Source: Akkermansiaceae bacterium (GTDB lineage: Bacteria; Verrucomicrobiota; Verrucomicrobiia; Verrucomicrobiales; Akkermansiaceae). Taken from it: 38,105 bases of DNA. Made by a program: the position numbers and the translations under genes. The stretch is from positions 1-38,105 of the forward strand of contig SUVK01000022.1 of assembly GCA_015062055.1 (NCBI GenBank), in the 5' to 3' direction. Below are positions 1 to 8,738 of the stretch, piece after piece; within the stretch, counting starts at the first letter, position 1; each line of letters starts with the position of its first letter. Below the pieces are notes generated by a model. That model worked only from the letters and a program-made list of their open reading frames with translations. It was not told the origin of the DNA and made no database searches.

Positions 1-191
1 GCTTCCACAACCACGCTGACCACGCCGCAGAAGAACACGTGCACGGCGAAGGCTGCTCTCACAACCACGCTGACCACGCCACAGAAGAACACGTGCACGG
101 CGAAGGCTGCTCTCACAACCACGCTGACCACGCCACAGAAGAACACGTGCACGGCGAAGGCTGCTCTCACAACCACGCTGAGGAGGCACAC
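1..191 (+). repeat. In-frame 54-bp tandem repeats encoding a metal-binding His-rich tail
   Basis: Units begin at 39, 93 and 147, with part of an earlier unit at 1-38. Each full unit is 54 bases (18 codons) and the copies are almost identical at the DNA level. The last unit is cut to 45 bases before the sequence diverges. The array runs off the left edge, so the copy number is unknown. DNA-level identity indicates recent expansion or slippage. Confidence 0.95.
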
Positions 192-1370
192 GTGCACGGT
201 CCCGGTTGCACGCACGGCCATGATCACAGCGGGCACAACCACGCGCCCGGCGAAACATGCAGTGCAGGCGAAACCATCATCGTAGAGGCCGATGCCCGCG
301 CCCGAGATTTAGTCAATATGCGAATCGAGTCCGTTCCTCCGGTAAAGGATGTTTTGGTACATAGCGTCTACGGTTTTCTCACTACGCCCGGTCACTCCAT
401 GCAAACCTATGCCATGCCCTGCGGTGGACGAATTACCCTGCGTGTCAAATCGGCGCAACAGGTAAAGAAAGGAGATTTACTTTACACCGTGCAAAGCCCC
501 GACCTCATTGAGCTGGAGGCGGAGGTAAGCGGCATCGAGGCCTCCATCGCACGCTGCACGGCCGAAAAAGCAACCCTGCAAGCACGTATCGATGAGCTCG
601 AAAAACTCAAAACACGCAACAAAGATTTGGAGGTAGAGGTAGCCAACAAAAATGCCGAGCTCGCCCAGTTGGAGCATGAGTTGGCTGCGGCAAACACCCG
701 CCTCAAAATGCTGGAGCTGGGTGGCACCCGAGTAAAACAAAACGGGCTCACCGTGCTTGAGGTACGAGCCGAAGCCGATGGCACCGTACGCAACGTGGGG
801 GTTACCCAAGGCAGCTGGGGAGAGCAAGGCTCGCCCGTAATCTCCATGAGCAAGGTGCAGGAGATGGAAATCGCCACCACCCTCTATGCATCCGACGTAC
901 CCCACTTTACCACGGTGCGTGCCACCATACCCACCGGTAGAGAACAGCAAACGGTCGAGGGCACGTGGCGTCTTGCCGAAGAAGTAGATGACACCACCCG
1001 CACGCGCGAGTTATATTTTACCCCCTCCGGTATACCCGCCGGGGCGCAACCCGGCCAACTTTGCAGATTAGATTTGTACGCTGCCGGTGATACCCACGGC
1101 ATGGTGTCGGTACCCGACTCTGCCGTAATTAAAGTAGGAGTAGACGATGTAGTATTCGTAGAAATAGGTGAGGGCAAGTTTGCTATGGTTAAGGTGCAGG
1201 CCGGTACCAGTCGCCGTGGCATGACCCCGGTATCAGGCCTTACACCCGGTCAAAAAATCGTGGTAAAAGGTGGCTACGAGCTCAAGTACCTCATCCCCGG
1301 CGATGGGCAAAAGAAAAAGGCGGGGCACTTCCATGCCGATGGCGTGTTCCACGAAGGCGATGAGCATTGA
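1..1370 (+). CDS. RND efflux periplasmic adaptor (HlyD/CusB-like), His-rich, 5'-truncated by window
   Basis: Periplasmic adaptor linking an inner-membrane RND pump to an outer-membrane channel, probably for metal export. The frame is open to the window edge (first full codon at base 3), so the GTG at 39 is an internal Val codon and the true start lies upstream. The visible N-terminus is about 70 residues dominated by His, Cys, Glu and Asp in near-perfect 18-residue repeats (core [12 protein letters not shown]). Next come a lipoyl-type half motif, a long coiled coil (roughly residues 145-215 counted from the Val at 39), the second lipoyl half and a beta-barrel region ending in a membrane-proximal domain. 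The C-terminus is also His-rich ([14 protein letters not shown]). The pump gene follows after 13 bases. Family assignment is confident; metal specificity is inferred from the His/Cys content. Confidence 0.88.
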   Translation, partial: FHNHADHAAEEHVHGEGCSHNHADHATEEHVHGEGCSHNHADHATEEHVHGEGCSHNHAEEAHVHGPGCTHGHDHSGHNHAPGETCSAGETIIVEADARARDLVNMRIESVPPVKDVLVHSVYGFLTTPGHSMQTYAMPCGGRITLRVKSAQQVKKGDLLYTVQSPDLIELEAEVSGIEASIARCTAEKATLQARIDELEKLKTRNKDLEVEVANKNAELAQLEHELAAANTRLKMLELGGTRVKQNGLTVLEVRAEADGTVRNVGVTQGSWGEQGSPVISMSKVQEMEIATTLYASDVPHFTTVRATIPTGREQQTVEGTWRLAEEVDDTTRTRELYFTPSGIPAGAQPGQLCRLDLYAAGDTHGMVSVPDSAVIKVGVDDVVFVEIGEGKFAMVKVQAGTSRRGMTPVSGLTPGQKIVVKGGYELKYLIPGDGQKKKAGHFHADGVFHEGDEH

Positions 1371-1383
1371 TTCTTGAAAGACC

Positions 1384-4300
1384 ATGAATGCGCTGATATC
1401 ATTCTGTCTGAAAAACCGCATCACCGTGGTGCTCATCTCGCTGATTTTGGCAGCGCTGAGCATCTTTGTTGTAGCAACCTTACCGGTGGATGTGTTCCCG
1501 GAGCTCAAGCAACCGCGCGTCACCATTCAAACCGAAGCCGGCGGGCTCTCTGCCGAAGAAGTAGAGCAATACGTCTCCATCCCCCTGGAGTCGGCCATGC
1601 AAGGCACCCCGGGTGTACGCAATGTCAGCTCCTCCTCCGGTGGGGGGCTCTCCTTTGTGTGGGTGGATTTCGACTGGGGTACGGACATTTACCTGGCCCG
1701 TCAAATCGTGTCGGAGCGCTTGGCCACGGTGAGAGAATCTCTGCCCGAGCAGGTAGAAACCGAAATGGCCCCCATTGTCTCAGTAACAGGCGAAATCATG
1801 GTGATAGCCTTACAAGGTGACGAAACCGCCGACCCTCTGGAGGTAAGGCGCGTGGCTGAGTTCGAGCTACGCAACCGTCTGCTGGCAATACCCGGTGTGG
1901 GTCAAGTCACCGTGCTGGGGGGGCGCTTGCCCGAGTACCAAATTGCCTACGACCCCGAACAAATGCGGCAAGCAGGCGTGAGTTTCGATAATCTCAAAGA
2001 CTCTGTAGAAGCCGCCCAAAGCAGCATACCTGCCGGCTATTTGGAAGACGTGGCAGGGGTCGAGTTGCCCGTTCAACAAAACACCCGCGCCTTTACCACG
2101 GAGCACATCAAACGCGCCATTGTAACAGAGCACCCTACCGATGGCGTAGTGCGTGTAGAACACGTAGCCGATGTTAAAATTGACGGCGCCCCCCGCCGCG
2201 GCAATGCCGGCTATGGCCGAGCCGGGGGAGCTGCCGGAGGTGAGGCCGTGGTGCTCTCCGTTCAAAAAGTACCCGGCGCCAACACGCTTGAGCTCACCTA
2301 TGCGGTAGATGCCGCCGTGAAGGAGTTCGAGAAAAGCCGACTTCCCAAAAACATCAAGTTGTATGCAGACGGCTACCGCCAGGCAGACTTCATCGAGCTG
2401 TCGCTGGAGAACGGGAAAGAGACCATCCTCATAGCGGCCATTGTGGTAGTGCTGGTCATTCTGCTGACCCTCCTCAACTTCCGCACTGCCATTATCACCC
2501 TCATCAGCATGCCTTTCTCGGTATTGCTGGGCATGGCAGTATTCCCCGTTTTCGGTTTGGGGGTCAACATCATGACGCTGGGCGGTCTTGCCGTAGCCGT
2601 GGGCGACGTGGTGGATAATGCCATCATCTTTGTAGAAATTGCATGGCGAGCCCTGAGCCGCAATGCCGCCAAGCCCAAAGAAAAGCAAAAGAGCCGCTAC
2701 CGCGTGCTGATGGATGCCAAGAAAGAGATAGTAAACTCCATCTCTTTCTCCTCGCTGATTATTCTGCTGGTATTTGCACCGCTGCTGTTCCTGAGTGGTA
2801 TCGAGGGGCAATTCTACCGTCCCTTGGGCATATCGTACATGCTGGCCATGGCGGCCTCTTTGCTGGTATCGCTCACCCTCATCCCCACGCTGTGTATCAT
2901 TTGGTTTAAGGCCGGCAAAAACCAAAGCAAGGATGTTGACTCTGCCACCTCGAGATTCATCAAACGAGTCTACACCCCTATGCTCAACTTCTGCTTAGCT
3001 TGGCCCAAAACTGTATTCGGGGCGCTGCTGGGTATCACGGGGGCCTCGCTCTGGCTGGGCAGCACATACGGCACGAGTTTCTTGCCCCCATTCAATGAAG
3101 ACTGCTACACGCTTTTTGTTAACGCTGTACCCGGCACTTCGCTTGAGGAGACCGAACGCATCTCTCGCCAAGTCATGCAAGAGGTTCAAAAGATAGACGG
3201 CGTTAAAACAGTAACCCAACGCACCGGCCGTGCCGAGAATGATGAACACGCCGAGCCCGTGAGCGCCAGCGAGCTGGTGGTGCGTGTAGACCTCTCGAAA
3301 GACCAGCGTAAAATGCGCGAGCAGTTTAAGGCAGCCATGCAAAATATACCCGGTGTAAGCGGCATGGTGGGTTACCCCATCGCTCACCGTATCAGCTCTG
3401 CCCTCTCAAACTCTAATTCAGAAATAGCCATCAACATTTATGGCGACGACCTCCCGCAAATTCGCGCCGCAGCCCAAAAGGCAGCCACTATTTTGTCTGA
3501 GATGCCCGAGGTGGCAGATGCCCGCGCCAACCGCGAGGTGATGGTTGACACCATTCAAATAGACTACAACCGCGAGGCTCTGGCAGCCTACGGGCTCACC
3601 ATTGCCGAGGCGGCAGAGCAAGTATCGGCCGCCCTCAATGGTTTGCAGGTGGGCGAAATTATCCGCAACCTTGACCACTGGAATGTCATGTTGAGACTGG
3701 ATGCCGACCTGCGCCGCAGCATTGACGATGTACGCAACCTGCAATTAGTAGCCCCCGGTGGCAAGAAAGTACCGCTGGGCGAGGTAGCCCACGTATACCG
3801 CACCGAGGCCACCAACCTCATCTTGCGCGACAACTCCCGCCGCAAGGCCATGATCTCTTGCAACCCCTCGCCCGACTCAAACTTGGGCGACTTGGCCAAA
3901 GCCTGCCGAGAAAAGCTGGACCCGGTCATGAATGCCATGGGCTGCACGGTAGAATATGCAGGCACCATCAAGAGTCGAGAATCTGCGGGCCAACGCCTCT
4001 ACATTATGGGCAGCGTTGTCTGTGTACTCATCGTCTTGTTGCTAGCAAGCTCGCTGGGCAGTGTACGCCGCGCGCTGGTCACACTCATTAACATTCCGCT
4101 GTGTCTGGTGGGTGGTATTGTGGCCGTGTTCTTGGCCTCGCCCGAGACGGTGCACTCCGTCTTCAGTGGGCAAGGCTATATTCACCCCATTCTCTCCGTG
4201 AGCTCGCTGGTGGGCTTTGTGACGGTTATCGGCTTTGCCATACGCTCGGGGCTTATTTTGCTCAACCGCTATCGCGCGCTCGAGCTCAGCGGTATGAGCC

Positions 4301-4545
4301 CGGTAGAAGCTATAAGAGCCGGGTCAACAGAGCGAGTTATCCCCATCATGATGACCTCTCTCACCACCATCCTCGGTTTGCTGCCCCTCATCTGGGCAAA
4401 AGACCAACCCGGTGGCGAGTTGCTTGCCCCCCTTGCCATTGTGCAATTCGGTGGTCTGGTTTCGGCTACCATTCTCAATCTCTTTGTCATGCCTGCTACC
4501 TATAAAATCTTTGCTCGATTCATCAGCGCAGGCGATAAGAAATAA
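1384..4545 (+). CDS. RND efflux transporter permease, CusA/CzcA/AcrB superfamily
   Basis: Inner-membrane proton-driven pump of 1053 aa, the usual RND length. It begins with a typical first helix after a short cytoplasmic start (MNALISFCLKNRITVVLISL), then the first porter loop with PVDVFPEL. The TM4 region GGLAVAVGDVVDNAIIFVE carries the acidic residues expected for proton relay, and a second helix cluster lies near the C-terminus. The start ATG is 13 bases after the adaptor stop, so the two form an operon. The His-rich adaptor points to a heavy-metal substrate, but I cannot assign a specific ion. No outer-membrane partner is visible; it may lie upstream of the window. Confidence 0.93.
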   Translation: MNALISFCLKNRITVVLISLILAALSIFVVATLPVDVFPELKQPRVTIQTEAGGLSAEEVEQYVSIPLESAMQGTPGVRNVSSSSGGGLSFVWVDFDWGTDIYLARQIVSERLATVRESLPEQVETEMAPIVSVTGEIMVIALQGDETADPLEVRRVAEFELRNRLLAIPGVGQVTVLGGRLPEYQIAYDPEQMRQAGVSFDNLKDSVEAAQSSIPAGYLEDVAGVELPVQQNTRAFTTEHIKRAIVTEHPTDGVVRVEHVADVKIDGAPRRGNAGYGRAGGAAGGEAVVLSVQKVPGANTLELTYAVDAAVKEFEKSRLPKNIKLYADGYRQADFIELSLENGKETILIAAIVVVLVILLTLLNFRTAIITLISMPFSVLLGMAVFPVFGLGVNIMTLGGLAVAVGDVVDNAIIFVEIAWRALSRNAAKPKEKQKSRYRVLMDAKKEIVNSISFSSLIILLVFAPLLFLSGIEGQFYRPLGISYMLAMAASLLVSLTLIPTLCIIWFKAGKNQSKDVDSATSRFIKRVYTPMLNFCLAWPKTVFGALLGITGASLWLGSTYGTSFLPPFNEDCYTLFVNAVPGTSLEETERISRQVMQEVQKIDGVKTVTQRTGRAENDEHAEPVSASELVVRVDLSKDQRKMREQFKAAMQNIPGVSGMVGYPIAHRISSALSNSNSEIAINIYGDDLPQIRAAAQKAATILSEMPEVADARANREVMVDTIQIDYNREALAAYGLTIAEAAEQVSAALNGLQVGEIIRNLDHWNVMLRLDADLRRSIDDVRNLQLVAPGGKKVPLGEVAHVYRTEATNLILRDNSRRKAMISCNPSPDSNLGDLAKACREKLDPVMNAMGCTVEYAGTIKSRESAGQRLYIMGSVVCVLIVLLLASSLGSVRRALVTLINIPLCLVGGIVAVFLASPETVHSVFSGQGYIHPILSVSSLVGFVTVIGFAIRSGLILLNRYRALELSGMSPVEAIRAGSTERVIPIMMTSLTTILGLLPLIWAKDQPGGELLAPLAIVQFGGLVSATILNLFVMPATYKIFARFISAGDKK

Positions 4546-4551
4546 CCCCTT

Positions 4552-4594
4552 CACCCAAAGCCCCATCCCGGTTTCGGGATGGGGCTTTGGGGTG
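4552..4594 (+). terminator. Strong hairpin terminator after the RND operon
   Basis: AAAGCCCCATCCC (4557-4569) pairs perfectly with GGGATGGGGCTTT (4576-4588) around a 6-base loop. Outer CACCC/GGGTG pairing extends it with one bulged G. It lies between converging genes (RND operon and smpB) and may serve both strands, although no long T-run follows directly on either. Confidence 0.8.
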
Positions 4595-4624
4595 GGTTAT
4601 ACAATTTTTAAGCTACGGCTACTC

Positions 4625-5110
4625 TTACCATTTACCCTTGTTAAAGCGCATCACCTCGCGGTCTACCTCGCGCATGGCGGCGCGTTCTTTGAGGTCATAG
4701 CGGCGGTCTTGGTGGGTTTTACCGCGGCCGGTGCCCAGCTCTACCTTCACCTTACCATTTTTCCAATACATGCGCAGCAGGGGTAAGGCATAGCCACGCT
4801 GGGCTTGCTGAATCTCAAGCTTCAAAATCTCGCGCTTGTGCATCAACAAGCGTCGCGGGCGCTTGGCCTCGTGCTGAAACCACTTACCGGCCGTCTCCCA
4901 CGGTTGAACATCGCAACCGTACAAAAAGAGCTGGCCCTTTTCTACGCGGGCAAAGGCATCTGCCACATTCACCTTGCCGGCGCGTATGGACTTTACCTCT
5001 GTGCCACGCAATTCGATACCACACTCGTGCCGGCTGATGATTTCATAATCTCGGCCTGCTTTTTTATTGCTTGCAATCAGGTTGGTGGCGAGTGCCGGTT
5101 TCTTTGCCAT
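4625..5110 (-). CDS. smpB: SsrA-binding protein SmpB
   Basis: Trans-translation factor that binds tmRNA and delivers it to stalled ribosomes. At 161 aa it is normal length. The N-terminal part has the family signature AGRDYEIISRHECGIELRGTEVKSIRAG, given here in pieces: the YEI strand, the GIEL strand and the GTEVKSIR segment. The C-terminus has the GRGKTHQDRR basic segment followed by the tail helix that enters the mRNA channel. It lies 122 bases after rpoZ on the same strand. No convincing promoter is visible between them, so co-transcription with rpoZ is possible. The tmRNA gene itself is not in this window. Confidence 0.96.
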   Translation of the reverse strand: MAKKPALATNLIASNKKAGRDYEIISRHECGIELRGTEVKSIRAGKVNVADAFARVEKGQLFLYGCDVQPWETAGKWFQHEAKRPRRLLMHKREILKLEIQQAQRGYALPLLRMYWKNGKVKVELGTGRGKTHQDRRYDLKERAAMREVDREVMRFNKGKW

Positions 5111-5139
5111 GGTAATTTGATGGGGTGGGTTATAAACAA

Positions 5140-5176
5140 GCGGTTCGGTTGCCGGGGTCTCCGGGTACCGAACCGC
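5140..5176 (-). terminator. Hairpin between rpoZ and smpB (possible attenuator or weak terminator)
   Basis: GCGGTTCGGT (5140-5149) and ACCGAACCGC (5167-5176) form a perfect 10-bp stem with a 17-base loop. On the minus strand the stem is followed by TTGTTTATAA, a modest T-rich tract. It lies downstream of rpoZ and upstream of smpB, so it could limit read-through into smpB. Confidence 0.45.
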
Positions 5177-5232
5177 CCTGAAATGGTGTGCTCTGCAAAC
5201 GGGGTAAGATTGCAGAATCTCTAACCGCCGAT

Positions 5233-5547
5233 TTACAGGTCTATCGTTGCTACGATGGTGCGGTCATCCTCCGCGGCCGGGGCCTCGGGGGAGTCGGAGA
5301 ACAACTCGTCAAATAAGTTGTCGGGGTCGGAGCCGGCGGAGCATGCTTCTTCCGTATTCTCGCGCCAAACAATCTTACCCTCGATGATTTCCATGAGAGC
5401 AATGTCGCCTGTTCCGGTTTCGGGAGTGGTGGGCACGTAGGGGTCTGCACCTCCGTTGAGTTGCTGTACACGCTGAGATACGATGTTGACCAACAATTGG
5501 TTATCACCTACAATCTGAGCAGCTTTCTCGATAAGTTCAACTTTCAT
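5233..5547 (-). CDS. rpoZ: DNA-directed RNA polymerase omega subunit
   Basis: Small RNA polymerase assembly subunit of 104 aa. Recognised from the N-terminal helix and core motif: KVELIEKAAQIVGDNQLL, then NIVSQRVQQLNGG, then DIALMEIIEGKIVW, which match the omega pattern of LVNxVSxRVRQL followed by ALxEIxEGK. The acidic C-terminal tail is variable in the family. The ATG at 5547 has no clear Shine-Dalgarno. A TTGCAT-17-TATGAT promoter lies about 40 bases upstream. Confidence is a little below certainty because omega is short. Confidence 0.85.
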   Translation of the reverse strand: MKVELIEKAAQIVGDNQLLVNIVSQRVQQLNGGADPYVPTTPETGTGDIALMEIIEGKIVWRENTEEACSAGSDPDNLFDELFSDSPEAPAAEDDRTIVATIDL

Positions 5548-5589
5548 GGATGGATAAAATTCGAATTCCCGCCAATTCGGCGTTCAGGA

Positions 5590-5618
5590 ATCATAACACA
5601 TTCATATCCGACATGCAA
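5590..5618 (-). promoter_or_regulatory. rpoZ promoter
   Basis: On the minus strand, TTGCAT (5618-5613), a 17-base spacer and TATGAT (5595-5590) form a sigma70-like promoter that gives a leader of roughly 35-40 bases before rpoZ. Confidence 0.6.
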
Positions 5619-5628
5619 GCCTAAAATC

Positions 5629-6516
5629 TCAATTTAACAGCAAATTGTTTTTCAAAAGGCGTCGGCAAACACGCCGTATGGTCTCTTGCACAGTAGGCAT
5701 GGGCACACCGGCAGCCTGCAAAGCGGCGTTATCCATGGCCGTATGAGGGGGGCGCACCTCTCGAAAAAAGGTGGCATTTTTCAGCAGCTGAGGCGCCAGC
5801 TCGGGCATGGCGGGGAGGGCGTGAGCCTCGACGGCATACTCCAACGCCAAGCGTGCGCAGGTGTGCCAACTGGCGGGCTCTCCCGTGGCACACACATGGT
5901 ATACACCGCATGCCGCAGTGGGCAACAGGGCCATGATAGCGCGGGCAATATCCTCTGCATCGGTGGGTAAAGAATACTTATCGGCAATGGCTGCCAGGGG
6001 TTCACCACGCAAGGCTTTAATGAGGGTAGACTCCACAAATGATGGTTTGGCAGGATTACCGCATACCCATGAGACGCGCAGAATGAGGGCGGTGGGAAGG
6101 GCCTCGGTCACTTGCATCTCACCCTCGCGCTTGCTTTCTCCATACACGCTGGCAGGTTTGCATTTGGCAGACTCGTTTTTGAGCCCGGCGCGGCGACCAT
6201 CCAACACATAATCGGTAGACAAATGGACAAAACGCGCGCCTGTATGACGGCAGGCCAAGGCCATGGCTGCCGGGGCTACGGCATTCACCAAGTGGGCATG
6301 CAGTGGGTCATCCAAACATGCCTCAAGCCCGCTGATGGCCGCACAATTCACCACGGCATCTGCATCGCTTTGCAACACGGCATCGCTCACGGCATCGGTA
6401 TCTTCCAACGGGCAATCGGCATGGGCCGGGGCACACACCTGCCACCCGGCAGTCTTTGCCGTGCGGCATACCACCTGCCCGGTTCTGCCCGTGCCTCCGA
6501 ATACAAGCATCTTCAT
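5629..6516 (-). CDS. SDR-family NAD(P)-dependent reductase, dTDP-4-dehydrorhamnose reductase-like
   Basis: RmlD/RfbD-type reductase of 295 aa. Features: the Rossmann motif FGGTGRTG at residues 5-12, the Asn-containing NCAAIS strand, the LSTDYVLDG strand and the catalytic YGESK (YxxxK), then a substrate-binding C-terminal region. The start is placed at the ATG at 6516 (MKMLVFGG), not further upstream, because a perfect promoter ends 7 bases before it and would exclude upstream codons. No other dTDP-rhamnose genes are nearby, so it could serve another nucleotide sugar or a MAT2B-like role. Divergent from rnz with overlapping promoter regions. Confidence 0.8.
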   Translation of the reverse strand: MKMLVFGGTGRTGQVVCRTAKTAGWQVCAPAHADCPLEDTDAVSDAVLQSDADAVVNCAAISGLEACLDDPLHAHLVNAVAPAAMALACRHTGARFVHLSTDYVLDGRRAGLKNESAKCKPASVYGESKREGEMQVTEALPTALILRVSWVCGNPAKPSFVESTLIKALRGEPLAAIADKYSLPTDAEDIARAIMALLPTAACGVYHVCATGEPASWHTCARLALEYAVEAHALPAMPELAPQLLKNATFFREVRPPHTAMDNAALQAAGVPMPTVQETIRRVCRRLLKNNLLLN

Positions 6517-6523
6517 ACCGGGC

Positions 6524-6552
6524 ATTATAGCAGCTCTCTGACAGTTTGGCAA
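6524..6552 (-). promoter_or_regulatory. Promoter of the rfbD-like gene, implying a leaderless mRNA
   Basis: Minus strand: TTGCCA (6552-6547), 17-base spacer, consensus TATAAT (6529-6524), then 7 bases to the ATG at 6516. The expected transcription start falls at the start codon. Confidence 0.8.
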
Positions 6553-6559
6553 GATGCAC

Positions 6560-6588
6560 TTGACAAAGTCCCGCAACTGTGCCACACT
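6560..6588 (+). promoter_or_regulatory. Probable rnz promoter, leaderless spacing
   Basis: TTGACA (6560-6565), 17-base spacer and a weak -10 CACACT (6583-6588), 6 bases before the GTG at 6595. It lies back to back with the rfbD-like promoter, the -35 boxes only 7 bases apart. The -10 is poor, so this is inference supported by the same spacing at other genes here. Confidence 0.5.
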
Positions 6589-6594
6589 TCCACC

Positions 6595-7506
6595 GTGCTT
6601 GATATCTGTTTATTGGGAACGGGCGGCACCCAGCCCCTCGTGAATCGATGGCTCACCTCGCTGATGGTGCGCTACAGTGGGCACGCTGTTCTCATAGACT
6701 GTGGAGAAGGCACGCAGATTGCCGCCCAAAAAGCAGGGCTCAGCCTCAAACCGGTGGACAAGATTCTTTTTACTCACCTACATGCAGACCATATCAGCGG
6801 GTTGCCGGGGCTGCTGCTTACCATGGGTAACATGGGGCGCACGGAGCCCCTCTCGATTGTAGGCCCCACGGGTACCGAGCGCGTGGTGTATGCCCTGCGC
6901 AGCATTGCCCCCAGTCTCCCGTTTGAAATTCAGGTAAGCGAGCTCGATACTGACGAGCAGCTCATGTATTTTCTGGACTGCGATATTACCGCCTTTGCCG
7001 TCAACCACGGTATACCCTGCTACGGCTACAGCATCTCTTTGCCCCGCGCGGGCAAATTTGATGCCGCCCGCGCCAAAGAACACAATATCCCCTTGCCGTT
7101 TTGGAGCCGCTTGCAAAAAGGCGAAATCATCACCCACGAGGGGCTCACCTACACGCCCGACATGGTGCTGGGCCCCCCGCGCAAGGGGCTTAAACTCACC
7201 TACTGCACGGACTCTCGCCCCACAGACTCCATTCGCACGGCAGCACACGGTGCGGACCTCTTTATCTGCGAGGGCATGTACGGCGAGGACGACATGTTGC
7301 CCAAGGCCAAAGAAAACAAGCACATGCTCTTCTCTGAAGCAGCCCAACTGGCCGCCTCTGCCGGCGGGGTAAAAGAACTGTGGCTCACGCACTACAGCCC
7401 CTCTCTGCCCAATCCCAAAGCCTTCCGCGAGGTGGCACGCGCCATCTTCCCCAATACCCAAACCCCGCGAGACGGCTGGTGCAAAACCCTCGCATTTGAG
7501 GATTGA
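6595..7506 (+). CDS. rnz: Ribonuclease Z (tRNA 3'-processing endonuclease)
   Basis: Metallo-beta-lactamase-fold nuclease that trims tRNA 3' ends. From the GTG start at 6595 it is 303 aa, close to the usual 300-310. The N-terminus MLDICLLGTGGTQP matches the RNase Z start. The metal motif THLHADHISGLPG is at residues 60-72 (His61, His63, Asp65, His66). Later ligands are in the region around CTDSR and LTHYSPS. Upstream in-frame codons exist for 160 residues, but they run antisense through the rfbD-like gene and have no family resemblance, so they are excluded. Confidence 0.93.
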   Translation: MLDICLLGTGGTQPLVNRWLTSLMVRYSGHAVLIDCGEGTQIAAQKAGLSLKPVDKILFTHLHADHISGLPGLLLTMGNMGRTEPLSIVGPTGTERVVYALRSIAPSLPFEIQVSELDTDEQLMYFLDCDITAFAVNHGIPCYGYSISLPRAGKFDAARAKEHNIPLPFWSRLQKGEIITHEGLTYTPDMVLGPPRKGLKLTYCTDSRPTDSIRTAAHGADLFICEGMYGEDDMLPKAKENKHMLFSEAAQLAASAGGVKELWLTHYSPSLPNPKAFREVARAIFPNTQTPRDGWCKTLAFED

Positions 7507-7557
7507 TCCCATAAATATACCACCTCGCACCCTTTTTTAACATTCTTCACATTTTTT

Positions 7558-7703
7558 TTGAACAAGCACCTACTACGCGGTGTATAATACAGCATACAGG
7601 CTGTGCGAAAGCACATAGACCCCTCAAAAAATTGTCTTTTTCATGTTATTATAGTGGTAAGAAAGAGCCGGATACCGTAAGGTGCTCGGCTCTTTCATTT
7701 TTT
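7558..7703 (+). ncRNA. Candidate structured RNA element A (paired with element B)
   Basis: Intergenic unit with TTGAAC (7558-7563), a 19-base gap and TATAAT (7583-7588). After it come a GAAA-tetraloop hairpin (TGTGC-GAAA-GCACA), the string TTTTTCATGTTATT (7637-7650), and a strong terminator: GAAAGAGCCG (7661-7670) pairing with CGGCTCTTTC (7687-7696) followed by a T-run. The same order of parts is found again at 8739-8868. The terminator may also end rnz transcription. Function unknown. Confidence 0.5.
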
Positions 7704-7704
7704 A

Positions 7705-7734
7705 TTGACCAAGGGGACTTACGCATGGTAGAAT
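7705..7734 (+). promoter_or_regulatory. Promoter of the double-thioredoxin gene, leaderless spacing
   Basis: TTGACC (7705-7710), 18-base spacer, TAGAAT (7729-7734), then 9 bases to the ATG at 7744. It follows immediately after the terminator of element A. Confidence 0.65.
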
Positions 7735-7743
7735 AACAGCAGC

Positions 7744-8703
7744 ATGAAACACAAAGCATTTTTTCTGACCCTGTTGGCCGGACTTTTCATAGGCACGCAG
7801 CCACTCACTTTTGCTGATACAACCGATGCCACGGAAGAGGTATCGGCCAAACCCAAAAAGAAATCGAAAAAAGGCAAGAAAAGCAAAAAGAAAGAAGCCA
7901 AGATTGGCGTTGTAGGAGAATTTTTGCAGGGGGCAACTTTCTTTACCGAGGTAAAGCCCAACCCTGCCGCCACGCATTATTTTATATTAGAATCGGCCTC
8001 GTGGTGTGGCCCCTGCAAGGCCGTGATGCCCAAGATTATTGAGCAATACCCCAAGATGCGCGAGGCGGGGGTAGAGCTTATTTTGCTGGCCAGCGAAAAC
8101 GAAGCAGGCGCTAAAAAATATTTAGCCGGCTACAATGCCGAGTTTGCAGGCATACTGCCTGTTCATATTACCGGTATGCCCGGTTTCGTAAAAGGCAACG
8201 GTATACCCAACATGTGCTTAATAGATGCAGATGGCAACACCGTTACCACCGGGCATGGGCGCATGGTGCTGCAATGGCGCCAGCTCACCAATCAACCCGA
8301 CTCTGACGGCCCGGGTGCAGTTGCCGAAGCATTGGAGGGTATGGAATTCTTCAACGGCAAGCCCTCTAAAACGGCCAAGTATTACGTTTACCTGCACTCC
8401 TCTTCCACTTGCGTAGCCTGCAAAACATTCATCCCCACCATTGTTAAGGCCTACAAAAAAATGAAGAAGGCCAAGGTGGAGGTCATTCATGTCAACCACG
8501 ACTCGACGAAAGAGACTGCAAAAAAATACGTCAAGGCAGAGCGCATGAAGTGCCCTGCCGTGATGGATGCCGATGCCCACAAACTACCGGGCTACACCCC
8601 GGTTTCGGTTCTGCCCGGTGCCACGGTTGTAGACAAACACGGCACGGTCATTAAATCCGGCCATGCCTCCCTCCTCAACGATTGGGAAACCTTCTGTAAA
8701 TAA
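7744..8703 (+). CDS. Secreted protein with two tandem thioredoxin-like domains
   Basis: A 319-aa protein with a Sec signal peptide (residues 1-24, cleavage near FADTT). A very Lys-rich linker follows (about residues 36-53, KPKKKSKKGKKSKKK type). The first thioredoxin-like domain (about 60-190) has the redox motif WCGPCK. The second (about 200-319) has STCVACK, a CxxC with non-classical flanks. Both domains show the following helix and a late cis-Pro-like GxP segment. It probably acts in periplasmic disulfide or thiol chemistry; the substrate is unknown. The Lys tract could bind an anionic surface. The gene stands alone, flanked by related intergenic elements A and B. Confidence 0.75.
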   Translation: MKHKAFFLTLLAGLFIGTQPLTFADTTDATEEVSAKPKKKSKKGKKSKKKEAKIGVVGEFLQGATFFTEVKPNPAATHYFILESASWCGPCKAVMPKIIEQYPKMREAGVELILLASENEAGAKKYLAGYNAEFAGILPVHITGMPGFVKGNGIPNMCLIDADGNTVTTGHGRMVLQWRQLTNQPDSDGPGAVAEALEGMEFFNGKPSKTAKYYVYLHSSSTCVACKTFIPTIVKAYKKMKKAKVEVIHVNHDSTKETAKKYVKAERMKCPAVMDADAHKLPGYTPVSVLPGATVVDKHGTVIKSGHASLLNDWETFCK

Positions 8704-8738
8704 CAGCAATACCAAAATCAACCCATTTGCATAAAAAT

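Noticed and set aside
1..191. CRISPR-like direct repeats
   Set aside because: The units are contiguous, in frame and encode a His-rich segment; there are no spacers.
1867..2925. 352-codon open frame antisense to the RND pump
   Set aside because: Low-complexity translation typical of an antisense shadow of a G+C-rich gene; no start signal or family features.
5140..5176. tRNA-like hairpin between rpoZ and smpB
   Set aside because: Only one stem is present; no T-arm, anticodon arm or acceptor pairing can be drawn around it.
6112..6594. N-terminal extension of RNase Z
   Set aside because: It runs antisense through the rfbD-like gene and across two promoters; the family N-terminus begins at the GTG at 6595.
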